DNA of 20,461 nucleotides from JBCBTD01 sp039818825. GTDB lineage: Bacteria; Pseudomonadota; Alphaproteobacteria; Geminicoccales; Geminicoccaceae. Below the pieces are notes generated by a model. It was not told where the DNA came from, did not search any database, and saw nothing but the letters and a program-made list of their open reading frames with translations. This document shows positions 7,438 through 14,886 of the stretch, piece by piece; position 1 is the stretch's first letter; each line of letters starts with the position of its first letter. The stretch spans positions 1-20,461 of the forward strand of contig JBCBTD010000069.1 in assembly GCA_039818825.1 (NCBI GenBank), read 5' to 3'. The position numbers and the translations under genes were made by a program.

Positions 7438-7962
7438 GTGGCCGTCTGGTTCACGGCAGACCACCATTTCGGCCAGGGCGCCGCGCGCGGCCTCTTCAGG
7501 CGCCCGTTCGCCAGCACCGCCGCGATGGACGACGCCATGGTGAACGCGTGGAACGAGGTCGTGGCGCCCGCCGACACGGTTTGGCACCTGGGCGACTTCG
7601 CCATCCGCCCGAGCGCCGAGCGGGTCGCGGCGCTGCTGGCGGCCCTCAACGGCACCAAGCACCTCGTGGCCGGCAACAACGACCCGCCGGCGACGCTCGA
7701 AGCCACCGGTTGGGCCAGCGTCGGCGCGCTCGTGGAGCTGGAGGTCGACGGCATGCGGCTGGTGCTTTGCCACTATGCGCTGCGGGTGTGGAACGGCCAG
7801 GCCAAGGGGGCGTGGAACCTGCACGGCCACAGCCACGGCCGGCTGAAGCCGTTGCCGCGGCAGGCCGACGTCGGCGTCGACGCCTGGGCCTTTCGCCCCG
7901 TCGGCCTCGCCACGATCGCCGCCGCCCGCAGCCGACGAAAGGTCCCGACCCGGGACGCGTAA
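7438..7962 (+). CDS. Small calcineurin-like metallophosphoesterase
   Basis: This 174-residue phosphoesterase has the complete two-metal motif set: D8 and H10 (FTADHHFG), D53 (HLGDF), N81 (GNND), H112 (LCHYALRVW) and H131/H133 (LHGHSHG). It belongs to the short stand-alone group found in many bacteria and phages, whose natural substrate is generally unknown. GTG at 7438 is chosen because GGGAG lies 9 nt upstream and the FTADHHFG strand follows at once, as expected. It diverges from the SRAP remnant with only 36 bp between the starts, which leaves little space for two separate promoters. Downstream it faces the TPR gene across 125 bp. A weak CGCGGATT/AATCGCG hairpin near 7985-8011 has a bulge and no T-run. 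Confidence 0.9.
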   Translation: MAVWFTADHHFGQGAARGLFRRPFASTAAMDDAMVNAWNEVVAPADTVWHLGDFAIRPSAERVAALLAALNGTKHLVAGNNDPPATLEATGWASVGALVELEVDGMRLVLCHYALRVWNGQAKGAWNLHGHSHGRLKPLPRQADVGVDAWAFRPVGLATIAAARSRRKVPTRDA

Positions 7963-8087
7963 GCCGTTGCCCGTGCTCGAGAAAACGCGGATTTGCTTCG
8001 TTTCGTAATCGCGGGCATCACGTCCACCGGCCGGTTCCGACGACGCCGAAGCGCCGCCGGCAGGATGCACCGATCAGGCATGAATTC

Positions 8088-10127
8088 CTAGTCGCCCTTC
8101 AGGCCAGCCAGCCGGCGGCGTAGGTCATCGGGCATCCAGGCATCGGCTGGGGCAAGCCGGCCCGCTCTTGCCAGCGCATCTGCAACGGCCAAGGCGGCCT
8201 TCAGGTGGTGCATCGCCGCCCCATTGTCGCCGCGCCAGTCCGCCATCTCCGCCAGCTTGACGTTCGAGATGATTAGATCGCGTTGCCACTCGGCGTTGTT
8301 CGGATCCGCCGCCGTCAAACGCTCCCGGATCACCAGACTTGCCAGGTTGGTATGCAGAGCGCCCTCGACGTCGCCCTTCGCACCACGCATGTCGCCGAGT
8401 CGCTCCAAGCTCAACGCTAGATCGCGCTGCCAAACGGCGTTGACTGGGTCCGATGCCGCCAGACGATCGGCGATCGCCAGCCCCGCCTGGTAGGCTTTCA
8501 GGGCACCTGTGATGTCGCCCTGCTCCGCACGCACATCGCCGACCTTGTTCCAGCTCACCGATAGATCGCGCTGCCACTCGGCGTTGTTCGGGTCTGATGA
8601 CACCAAACTCTCGGCAATCGCCAGCCCCTCCTCGTAGGACTGCAGTGCGCCTGCAAGGTTGCCCTGCGCACGACGCACGTCGCCCACCCTGTTCCGGCTC
8701 ACCGAACGATCGCGCTGCCATTCAGCGTTGTTTGGGTCCGATGACGACACAAGCTCGTGGATGTCCAGACCCGCTCGATAGGCCTCCAGCGCGCTCGGAA
8801 GATAGCCCTGCAACCGACGCACATCGCCAAGGCGCTCATGGCTGATGGCGAGATCGCGCAGCAACTTGGCGTTCTTCGGGTCCAACGACGATAGGCGCTC
8901 GCGGACGGCGAGGCTGGCCTGGTAGGCGTCCAGCGCACCCGCGAGGTCCCCCTGTGCCTCACGCACTCGGCCAAGGCGATCCCAGCCCATCGTTAGGTCG
9001 TGTTCTCGATCCGACGCGTCGGGCTGCTGCTCGATGAGTTGTTGGAAAGCGTGGACAGCCTCGTTGTACCACTGCCCGGCCGCCTCAAGGTCGCCGCGGG
9101 CGGCGGCGATGTCTGCGAGGAATAGCTGCGCGATTGCGCGCAGCCGACCCGCTTGGCTGCGCTCGCCGCGTCGAAGCGCCTCGGTGTAGGCCTCTTCTGC
9201 GTGATCCAAGCTACCGGCGCGCTGGCACATGTGCCCGACTTCGAGTGCCGACCAGAAGTCGTTGGGGTCCAACCTGACGACGGCGCGGAAGGCTTCGAGC
9301 GCAAGCGTCGTGTCGGTCCAGTAGGCGACGGACGCAGCCTGACGCCAACGTTCCAGCGCATCGCCTTCCCGCTCCCTGGCGTCCGCCGCCAGCCCGCGCG
9401 CGACGGCTCGCGGATCGCCTTGGTCCACCGCCTGATCGAGTGCGGCGCTGCCGGTCGTGCCGGCCTCGCGCGCCGCAGCCACGGCGGCCAAAGCCTCGCG
9501 AGCCTCGGCGAGCAGCCGGTCCTTCTCCTCCAGCTCGCCACGGAGCCTGTCGTTCTCACCGTCACGCGCCGCCAGCGCGTCGAGCTTGGCGTTCATCGCC
9601 ACCAAGGTGCTCGTGGTCTGCTGCTGCCAAGCGCGGCCGAGCGTCCGCAGCGGCTCGTCCAGTTCGCGAAGGAACGCCTCGTTGGCGCGCAACGTTCGAT
9701 AGGCCACGGCGATGGCGCCAAGCGCCGCGTCATAGGCGGCTCGGTCCAGAGCCTGTCCGGGCAACGCGGAGCGGCCCTCCATCCTGCCAGCGGCAGCCTC
9801 GTCCAGCTTGACGCGGAACGCGATCACCTCGGCCTCGAGACCGCCCGGGCAGCCGTAGACGTGATAGGCGATCCAGGAGGCGTCGGCCTTGGCGTGATCC
9901 AGCAAGGTCTGGGCGTTGGCAATCGCCGGCTCGCCGAGGCCCAGCGCCGTCGCCGCCTCGCGCAGCGCCCGATCGCGCTCCGGTGGTATCCGCCGCTCAT
10001 GCCACCGACCGAGCGCCTGGAGGAGTTCCGGCACGCCCGAAACGGCGGGCAGCCCGAACAGCAACGACGCGGCGTTGACCGTGCCGTGGCCCAGCAGTCC
10101 GAGAGCGTCGTTGCGACCGTCGTTCAA
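8088..10127 (-). CDS. Large TPR-repeat protein with coiled coil and unrecognised N-terminal domain
   Basis: This 679-residue protein has no signal peptide or membrane segment and is probably a cytoplasmic scaffold. Residues 1-175 form a mostly helical region that I do not recognise; it contains a WIAYHVYGCPGG stretch near 85-96. Residues 178-222 are a charged coiled coil (ENDRLRGELEEKDRLLAEAR). Residues 225-370 hold degenerate TPR-like helices, for example FWSALEVGHMCQRAGSLDHAE. Residues 376-615 are five exact-length 48-residue TPR units, followed by a partial sixth. The unit consensus contains RDLSVS, GDVR, AQGDLAGAL, Y and GLAI, ending SDPNNAEWQ. Such arrays are common partners of effector domains in bacterial signalling or defence proteins, but no effector is seen here. 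The TTG start is the first start codon in a frame that opens about 60 bp earlier, so the true start may differ. Confidence 0.8.
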   Translation of the reverse strand: MNDGRNDALGLLGHGTVNAASLLFGLPAVSGVPELLQALGRWHERRIPPERDRALREAATALGLGEPAIANAQTLLDHAKADASWIAYHVYGCPGGLEAEVIAFRVKLDEAAAGRMEGRSALPGQALDRAAYDAALGAIAVAYRTLRANEAFLRELDEPLRTLGRAWQQQTTSTLVAMNAKLDALAARDGENDRLRGELEEKDRLLAEAREALAAVAAAREAGTTGSAALDQAVDQGDPRAVARGLAADAREREGDALERWRQAASVAYWTDTTLALEAFRAVVRLDPNDFWSALEVGHMCQRAGSLDHAEEAYTEALRRGERSQAGRLRAIAQLFLADIAAARGDLEAAGQWYNEAVHAFQQLIEQQPDASDREHDLTMGWDRLGRVREAQGDLAGALDAYQASLAVRERLSSLDPKNAKLLRDLAISHERLGDVRRLQGYLPSALEAYRAGLDIHELVSSSDPNNAEWQRDRSVSRNRVGDVRRAQGNLAGALQSYEEGLAIAESLVSSDPNNAEWQRDLSVSWNKVGDVRAEQGDITGALKAYQAGLAIADRLAASDPVNAVWQRDLALSLERLGDMRGAKGDVEGALHTNLASLVIRERLTAADPNNAEWQRDLIISNVKLAEMADWRGDNGAAMHHLKAALAVADALARAGRLAPADAWMPDDLRRRLAGLKGD
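8283..9002 (-). repeat. Five tandem 144-bp coding repeats (48-residue TPR units)
   Basis: The stretch encodes residues 376-615 of the TPR protein as five units of exactly 48 codons. A GCGTTG/GCGTTC landmark recurs at 8293, 8437, 8581, 8725 and 8869, each 144 bp apart. The units on the 8283-8858 side are the most alike (SDPNNAEWQRD). The unit nearest the N-terminus is more diverged. A partial sixth unit continues toward 8170. The even spacing suggests growth by unequal recombination or slippage. Confidence 0.85.
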
Positions 10128-10253
10128 TGCGAACCGTCCGTCGTGAGCAATGACGGAAGCGTAACGCAGCCCCGACGCCTATGCCAGCGCGACCCTTGAC
10201 GCGGTCGCCACGCTGTCGTCCGGTTCGGTGATCAGCCTCGGGAGGACATCGTC

Positions 10254-11003
10254 ATGCGGCTCGACGACCGCGTCGCCTTGGTCACCGGCGCATCGGGCGG
10301 GCTCGGGGCGCACTTTGCCGGCGTGCTGGCCAAGTCCGGCGCCAGGGTCGCCGTGGGCGCGCGTCGGCTGGCCGAGCTGGAGGCGGTGGCCGGGGCCATC
10401 GGCGAGCGGGCCATGGCGGTGCCGCTGGACGTCACCGACGACGCCTCGGTCGACGCCGCCGTGGCCGCGGTCGAGGCGCGGTTCGGGCCGGTGGACGTGC
10501 TGGTGAACAACGCCGGTGTGATCGAAGAGGGCCGGGTGCCGCTGGAATTGGCCCCCGACGCCTTCGCGGCGGTGCTGGATACGAACCTCGTCGGCGCCTA
10601 CCGGATGGCGCGGCGGGTCGGGCGGCGGCTGATCGCCGACGGGCGGCCAGGGGCGATCGTCAACGTCGCCTCGATCCTCAGCTTCGGGCTGCAGCCGGGC
10701 GTTCCGGCCTATTGCGCCGCCAAGGCCGGCCTCGCGCATCTGACGAAGCAGCTCGCGCTCGACCTGGCGCCGCGCGACATCCGGGTGAACGCCCTGGCGC
10801 CCGGCTACATCGAGACCGACATCAGCCGCGATTTTCTGCAGAGCGAGCGCGGCCAAGCGATGGTCGAGGCCATCCCCAGCGGGCGGGTGGCACGGCCCGA
10901 GGACTTGGACGGTGCCCTGCTGCTCTTGGCGTCGGACGCCGGCGCTTCCATCACCGGCGTGGTGCTGCCGGTCGACGCGGGGCACCTGGTCAAGGGGCTC
11001 TGA
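10254..11003 (+). CDS. SDR-family NAD(P)-dependent oxidoreductase, first gene of a 4-hydroxyacyl-CoA-like operon
   Basis: This 249-residue classical short-chain dehydrogenase/reductase has TGASGGLG (11-18) for cofactor binding, NNAG (85-88), and N111, S140, Y153 and K157 (YCAAK) as the complete catalytic set. PGYIETDI follows near 182. GGGAGG lies 8 nt before the ATG. It is the first gene of a tight operon, 3 bp before the acyl-CoA dehydrogenase. In the Pseudomonas levulinate pathway an SDR (LvaD) reduces the 4-keto group of levulinyl-CoA to 4-hydroxyvaleryl-CoA. The same role on some keto-acyl-CoA is plausible here from context. By sequence alone it could act on many alcohols or ketones. Confidence 0.92.
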   Translation: MRLDDRVALVTGASGGLGAHFAGVLAKSGARVAVGARRLAELEAVAGAIGERAMAVPLDVTDDASVDAAVAAVEARFGPVDVLVNNAGVIEEGRVPLELAPDAFAAVLDTNLVGAYRMARRVGRRLIADGRPGAIVNVASILSFGLQPGVPAYCAAKAGLAHLTKQLALDLAPRDIRVNALAPGYIETDISRDFLQSERGQAMVEAIPSGRVARPEDLDGALLLLASDAGASITGVVLPVDAGHLVKGL

Positions 11004-11006
11004 GCC

Positions 11007-12224
11007 ATGGACTTCGCGCTGCCGCCGGACGTCACGGACGCGCTTCACCGCGTCGAGGCGTTCGTCGCCGCGCGCCTCTTGCCCCTGGAGGACGACGCGA
11101 GCGCCTGGGGCGAGGGCGAGAACATCGCCTGGGACCGGGTCGAGGCGCTGCGCGCCGAGGTGAAGGCGGCGGGCCTGTGGGCGCCGCAGATGCCGAAAGA
11201 TCTGGGCGGCATGGGCTTCGGCCCGGTGGGCATGGCGGCGCTCTACGAGGCGATGGGCCGCTCGCGGTTCGGCCCGGTCTGCTTCAACTGTGCCGCCCCC
11301 GACGACGGCAACATGGCGGTGCTGGCCAAGGTCGGCACGCCCGAGCAGCAGGCGAGGTGGCTGCGGCCGATCGTCGACGGCGCGGTGCGTTCGGCGATCG
11401 TCATGACCGAGCCGGCGCCGGGCTCCGGGTCCGATCCCGCCGGCATGATGCTGACCCGCGCCGAACGCCAGGGCGAGCGCTACGTCGTCCACGGGCGCAA
11501 GTGGTTCATCACCGGCGCCGAGGGGGCCGCGCACTTCATTCTGCTGGCCCGGACATCGGACGATCCGCGCCGCGGCCTCACGGCGATGCTGTTCCATGCC
11601 GATCAGCCCGGCTGGCGGATCGTCCGGCGGATCCCGGTGATGGGGCCGGAGGAGCACGGCGGCCATTGCGAGCTGGCGTTCGACGGCCTGGAGGTGCCGG
11701 CCGAGAACGTGCTGCTCGGCGAAGGCCTGGGCATGAAGGTGACCCAAATCCGCCTCGGCCTCGCGCGGCTGACCCACTGCATGCGCTGGCTCGGCATGGC
11801 CAAGCGGGCGCTGGAGATCTGCGAGCCCTACGTCAAGGAACGGCACGCCTTCGGCCAGAAACTGGCCGACAAGGAGAGCGTCCAGGGCCTTCTCGGGCGC
11901 GCGGCGATGCAGATCGAGATCGGCCGGCTGTTGACGATGCGGGCGGCCTGGCTGCTCGAACAGGGAAGCCGCGCGCGGACGGAAGTGTCGATGGCCAAGG
12001 TCCAGGTGGCCGACGCGCTGCAGCTCGCCATCGACACCGCCATGCAGCTCATGGGCGGGCTCGGCTACGCCAAGGACACGCCGCTGGAGTGGATGTACCG
12101 CTATGCGCGGCAGGCGCGGCTGGTCGACGGGGCGTCGGAGGTGCACGCCATGGTGGTGGCAAAGGCGTGGCTGCACGAGGGGGGCGACGTCTTCCGCTGG
12201 GGCCTGGGCGACCCGGCCCGATGA
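11007..12224 (+). CDS. Acyl-CoA dehydrogenase family protein (ACAD10/11- or LvaC-like by context)
   Basis: This 405-residue flavoprotein of the acyl-CoA dehydrogenase fold is expected to be soluble and FAD-binding. Visible family motifs are MTEPAPGSGSDPAG (133-146) and the KWFITGA strand (165-171). The C-terminal QLMGGLGYAKDTPLEWMYRYAR and DGASEVH are near 345-375. An alcohol or acyl oxidation role is possible. However, the ATGA overlap with an APH-like kinase gene recalls mammalian ACAD10/11, where kinase and dehydrogenase are fused, and bacterial LvaA/LvaC. In those systems the dehydrogenase-fold enzyme removes phosphate from a 4-phosphoacyl-CoA and yields a 3-hydroxyacyl-CoA. It starts 3 bp after the SDR stop. 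The substrate chain length cannot be told. Confidence 0.92.
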   Translation: MDFALPPDVTDALHRVEAFVAARLLPLEDDASAWGEGENIAWDRVEALRAEVKAAGLWAPQMPKDLGGMGFGPVGMAALYEAMGRSRFGPVCFNCAAPDDGNMAVLAKVGTPEQQARWLRPIVDGAVRSAIVMTEPAPGSGSDPAGMMLTRAERQGERYVVHGRKWFITGAEGAAHFILLARTSDDPRRGLTAMLFHADQPGWRIVRRIPVMGPEEHGGHCELAFDGLEVPAENVLLGEGLGMKVTQIRLGLARLTHCMRWLGMAKRALEICEPYVKERHAFGQKLADKESVQGLLGRAAMQIEIGRLLTMRAAWLLEQGSRARTEVSMAKVQVADALQLAIDTAMQLMGGLGYAKDTPLEWMYRYARQARLVDGASEVHAMVVAKAWLHEGGDVFRWGLGDPAR

Positions 12225-13267
12225 CGGCGGCGGGCGCTGCCACGGCCGGGCTCCTCGATCCGGCGGCCGAGGCGCGGCTGACCCTCTGGCTGGCGACGAC
12301 CCTCGACCGCACCGAGCTCCGGATCGACGGCGCGGCGAAGCTCGGCGGCGGGGCCATCCAGGAGAACTGGCGGCTCGACGTCGCCTGGCCGGGCGGCGCA
12401 CGTTCGTTGGTGCTGCGCACCGAAGCGCCCTCCGGTGTCGCCGTCAGTTGGGGCAAGGCCGAGGAGTACGCGATCCTGGAGGTCGCCCATGCGGCCGGGT
12501 TGCGGGTGCCGGAGCCGATCGGGCTTTGCGACGATCCGGCGGTGCTCGGCCGGCCGTTCTCGGTGATGGCGCACTGCAGCGGCGAAGCGCGCGGCCACAA
12601 GCTCGTGCGCGATCCGGCGATCGACGCCTTCGGCCCGGCGGTCGCGGCGCGGCTCGCCGAGGAGCTGGCCAAACTGCACCGCATCGAGCCGCCGGTGCCG
12701 GGGCTGGACTTCCTGCCGCTGCCCGAGGGCAACCCTGCCCTCGCCCGCGTCGCCGAGTACCGGGCGCACCTGGCGGAACTCGGCATTGCCAACCCGGTCC
12801 TGGCGCTGGCGCTGGCGTGGCTGGAGGCGCACGCACCGACCTGTCCCAGGCTGGCGTTGATCCATGCCGATTGCCGCACCGGCAACTATCTGGTCGACGA
12901 CGGCGACCTCGTGGCGATCCTCGATTGGGAGTTCGCCGCCTATGGCGACCCGCTCGAAGACCTCGGCTGGTTCCTCGGCCGCTACTGGCGCTTCGGCCGC
13001 TGGGCGCACGAAGCCGGCGGGCTGGCCGGGCGGGACGTGTTCCTGGACGCCTATCGCCGGGCGGGCGGCTTCGTCGCCGGCGACCGCGCGGTCAGCTATT
13101 GGCAGCTCATGGGCACCGTGCGCTGGGCGGTGATCGCGCTGCAGCAGGCGGCGCGCCACTACGGCGACGGCGAGGCGAGCCTCGATCTGGCGCTCACGGG
13201 CGCGGTGCTGCCGCAGCTCGAATGGGACGTGCTCGACCTCCTGGAGGCGCTCGATGGAGCTGGATGA
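12221..13267 (+). CDS. APH-like phosphotransferase (acyl-CoA hydroxyl kinase candidate, LvaA-like by context)
   Basis: This 348-residue kinase of the aminoglycoside phosphotransferase/choline kinase fold has a Gly-rich loop (LGGGAIQENW, 41-50). A lysine is at 79, but in the usual strand-3 position the sequence reads LVLRTEAP, so an Arg stands where Lys is often found, as is common in this subfamily. The catalytic loop is HADCRTGN (215-222, with D217 and N222). The metal-binding DWE is at 235-237, followed by GDPLEDLGWFLGRYW. Its ATG overlaps the dehydrogenase stop (ATGA) and its end overlaps the next gene by 14 bp, which indicates close translational coupling. By analogy with LvaA it would phosphorylate the 4-hydroxyl of a hydroxyacyl-CoA. 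Antibiotic resistance is unlikely in this setting. Confidence 0.9.
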   Translation: MTAAGAATAGLLDPAAEARLTLWLATTLDRTELRIDGAAKLGGGAIQENWRLDVAWPGGARSLVLRTEAPSGVAVSWGKAEEYAILEVAHAAGLRVPEPIGLCDDPAVLGRPFSVMAHCSGEARGHKLVRDPAIDAFGPAVAARLAEELAKLHRIEPPVPGLDFLPLPEGNPALARVAEYRAHLAELGIANPVLALALAWLEAHAPTCPRLALIHADCRTGNYLVDDGDLVAILDWEFAAYGDPLEDLGWFLGRYWRFGRWAHEAGGLAGRDVFLDAYRRAGGFVAGDRAVSYWQLMGTVRWAVIALQQAARHYGDGEASLDLALTGAVLPQLEWDVLDLLEALDGAG

Positions 13268-13571
13268 CGAGGCGGCGCTGGCGTCGTTGCTGGTCACCGC
13301 GCGAGCGGTGTTGCGCGAGCGGCTGCTGCCGGAACTCGGCGGCGAGCGGCGCACCGAGGCGGCCATGGTCGCCAACGCGATGGCGATCGCGGCGCGCGCG
13401 CTGACCCATCCGGGGCCGGCCTGGGCCGCGCGCGAGGTGCCGGCGCTCCCGGTGCCGCCGACACCGGCGGACGTGCAACGGCTGGTGGCGGCGTTGCGGC
13501 CGCACGTGGCGGCGCGGCTCGAGGTGACGCAGCCCGGCTACGTCGCCGCGGTCGACGGCGCACCGCCCTGA
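13254..13571 (+). CDS. Small DUF6285-type protein, probable kinase partner
   Basis: This 105-residue protein matches my memory of the DUF6285 family, which usually follows an APH-like kinase gene. It is helical at the start (LASLLVTARAVLRERLLPELG), with MVANAMAIAARAL in the middle and a C-terminal VTQPGYV. No membrane segment or signal peptide is visible. It overlaps the kinase gene by 14 bp in another frame and ends the operon. In the lva pathway a small protein, LvaB, is needed for LvaA activity, so a subunit or activator role is the best guess. The family name is recalled rather than searched. Confidence 0.8.
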   Translation: MELDDEAALASLLVTARAVLRERLLPELGGERRTEAAMVANAMAIAARALTHPGPAWAAREVPALPVPPTPADVQRLVAALRPHVAARLEVTQPGYVAAVDGAPP

Positions 13572-13599
13572 GACACGCAGCGCGGGCACCGACCGGGCC

Positions 13600-14886
13600 T
13601 CAGGCGAAGATGAAATCACCCGCATCGAACTGGCCGGGCGCGAGGCCCACGACCGTGACGACGTCCTCGTCGGCGGCACCCCCGTTGGACGCGCCGAGGT
13701 CGATCTCGGACGAGCCGTCACCGTTGATGTCGGTGATGAGCAGATCCGCGAAGCCGGCGATCTGCCGGTAACCGCTGACGTTGATGAGGTCCTGGCCCTT
13801 CTCGAAGTCGAAGATGGTGTCGAGGTCACTGCCGCGGGCGAAGAAGAAGATGTCGCTGCCGGTGGTGACGCCGGGATCGATGTCCGCAGCGTCGCCCCAA
13901 AGCTCGTCGTTGCCCCTGCCGCCGACGATCAGGTCGTTGCCGGCGATCGCCTGGTCGCTCATTTCGAACGCGTCACCGTACAGGATGTCGTTGCCGCTCT
14001 TGCCGAACAGGCGGTCGTCGCCGCCGACCGCCATCCCGGACATCTCACTGGCATCGCCGGCCAGAGAGTCGTCTCCCCGGTCACCGGAGAGCGTGTCGTC
14101 GCCACCGCGGCTCTCGTCGCGCATGAAGACGGCGTCGCCCTGCAGGCCGTCGCTCCCGCCGCCACCCGAGAGCCGGTCGTTGCCGCCTTGGGCGCGGTCG
14201 AACATGTTGCGGGCATCACCGATGAGGCCGTTGGAGTCGCCGCCACCTCTGAGCACGTCGTGGCCGCCGACAGCATCGTCGGACATGGTGAAGGCGTCGC
14301 CGTAGAGGGTATCGAAGCCGGGTCCGCTCAGCACGAGGTCGTTCCCGCCACGTGCGTTCACGGACATGAGCCTTGCGTCACCGAAGACCGACTCGCTGCC
14401 GTCGCCCGCAGCGACGATATCGTTGCCGCCTCTGGCGTCGTCGGTGATCGCGAAGCCGTCGCCGTACAGGGTCCCGCTGCCGCCGCCACCTTTGAGCCAG
14501 TCATCGCCGCCGCGGGCTTGGTCGGCGAGGACGCGGGCGTCGCCGTACATGGTGTCGGCGTCCTCACCGCCGAGGATCAGGTCGTTGCCGCCCACGGAAT
14601 CGCCGATCATGGTGTCGGCGTCGCCGTGAAGAGTGTTGAAGCCGGGCCCGCCCGAGATGACGTCGTTGCCGCCCTTGCCGGTGCCGGCCATCTGGAACGC
14701 GTCGCCGTAGACGGTGTCGTCGCCGGCCCTGGCGAAAATGGCGTCGTTGGCCGCCCGGCCGCTGTCGAGAATGCCCATGTCGGGCGGGATGCCGCTGCCG
14801 GCGGTGAACGGGTCGCCGATGATGGTGTCGGGATCCAGCGTACCGATGAGCAAGCTCGGGCCTGGTCCGCCCACGATGTCTGCCAT
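13600..14886 (-). CDS. RTX-type calcium-binding protein built from 27-residue units, probable type I secretion substrate
   Basis: This 428-residue acidic protein has no Sec signal. Residues 1-45 are a short head (GPGPSLLIGTLDPDTIIGD). Residues 46-343 are eleven units; the first ten are exactly 27 residues and the last is 28. Each unit consists of two RTX-like nonapeptides (GGNDxLxGG and GxDxLYGDA) plus a third, atypical nonapeptide (xxMSDxARG). Residues 344-428 resemble the C-terminal domain of serralysin-like type I secretion substrates: DTIFDFEKGQDLINVSGY, ITDINGDGSSEIDL, and a final hydrophobic DAGDFIFA. An extracellular calcium-dependent beta-roll is expected. No catalytic domain and no ABC/HlyD/TolC genes are seen nearby. 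AGGAAGG lies about 10 nt before the ATG. Confidence 0.85.
   Translation of the reverse strand: MADIVGGPGPSLLIGTLDPDTIIGDPFTAGSGIPPDMGILDSGRAANDAIFARAGDDTVYGDAFQMAGTGKGGNDVISGGPGFNTLHGDADTMIGDSVGGNDLILGGEDADTMYGDARVLADQARGGDDWLKGGGGSGTLYGDGFAITDDARGGNDIVAAGDGSESVFGDARLMSVNARGGNDLVLSGPGFDTLYGDAFTMSDDAVGGHDVLRGGGDSNGLIGDARNMFDRAQGGNDRLSGGGGSDGLQGDAVFMRDESRGGDDTLSGDRGDDSLAGDASEMSGMAVGGDDRLFGKSGNDILYGDAFEMSDQAIAGNDLIVGGRGNDELWGDAADIDPGVTTGSDIFFFARGSDLDTIFDFEKGQDLINVSGYRQIAGFADLLITDINGDGSSEIDLGASNGGAADEDVVTVVGLAPGQFDAGDFIFA
13858..14751 (-). repeat. Tandem 81-bp coding repeats (27-residue RTX units)
   Basis: The region codes for ten exact 27-codon units plus one 28-codon unit. Each carries GN/DD near its start and a GDA core at unit positions 16-18, with the third nonapeptide ending in a Gly. 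The DNA copies are diverged but stay in register, so the array is old and the length of the unit appears to be under selection. The last unit (GNDLIVGGRGNDELWGDA) runs into the C-terminal secretion-like domain. Confidence 0.85.

Noticed and set aside
4320..7754. A 1144-codon open frame on the minus strand
   Set aside because: It runs opposite to the MBL hydrolase and the methyltransferase, which have clear motifs. Its translation is arginine/alanine-rich without domains, the usual antisense shadow in GC-rich DNA.
7963..8087. Rho-independent terminator between convergent genes
   Set aside because: The best hairpin (CGCGGATT/AATCGCG) has a bulge, a long loop and no T-run on either strand.
10712..12220. 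Upstream extension of the kinase frame (about 500 codons)
   Set aside because: Only the part from ATG 12221 resembles a protein family. The rest is a shifted-frame shadow of the SDR and dehydrogenase genes.
10179..12401. A 740-codon open frame on the minus strand
   Set aside because: It is antisense to the SDR and acyl-CoA dehydrogenase genes, which carry complete family motifs. Its composition is His/Arg/Pro-rich and low in recognisable structure.
12221..13267. Aminoglycoside resistance gene
   Set aside because: The kinase fold matches, but the operon with an acyl-CoA dehydrogenase and an SDR points to acyl-CoA metabolism.
13858..14751. Possible CRISPR-like array, from the regular 81-bp periodicity
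   Set aside because: The whole unit is coding and the period is a multiple of 9 codons. There is no alternation of conserved repeats and unique spacers, and no cas genes are present.
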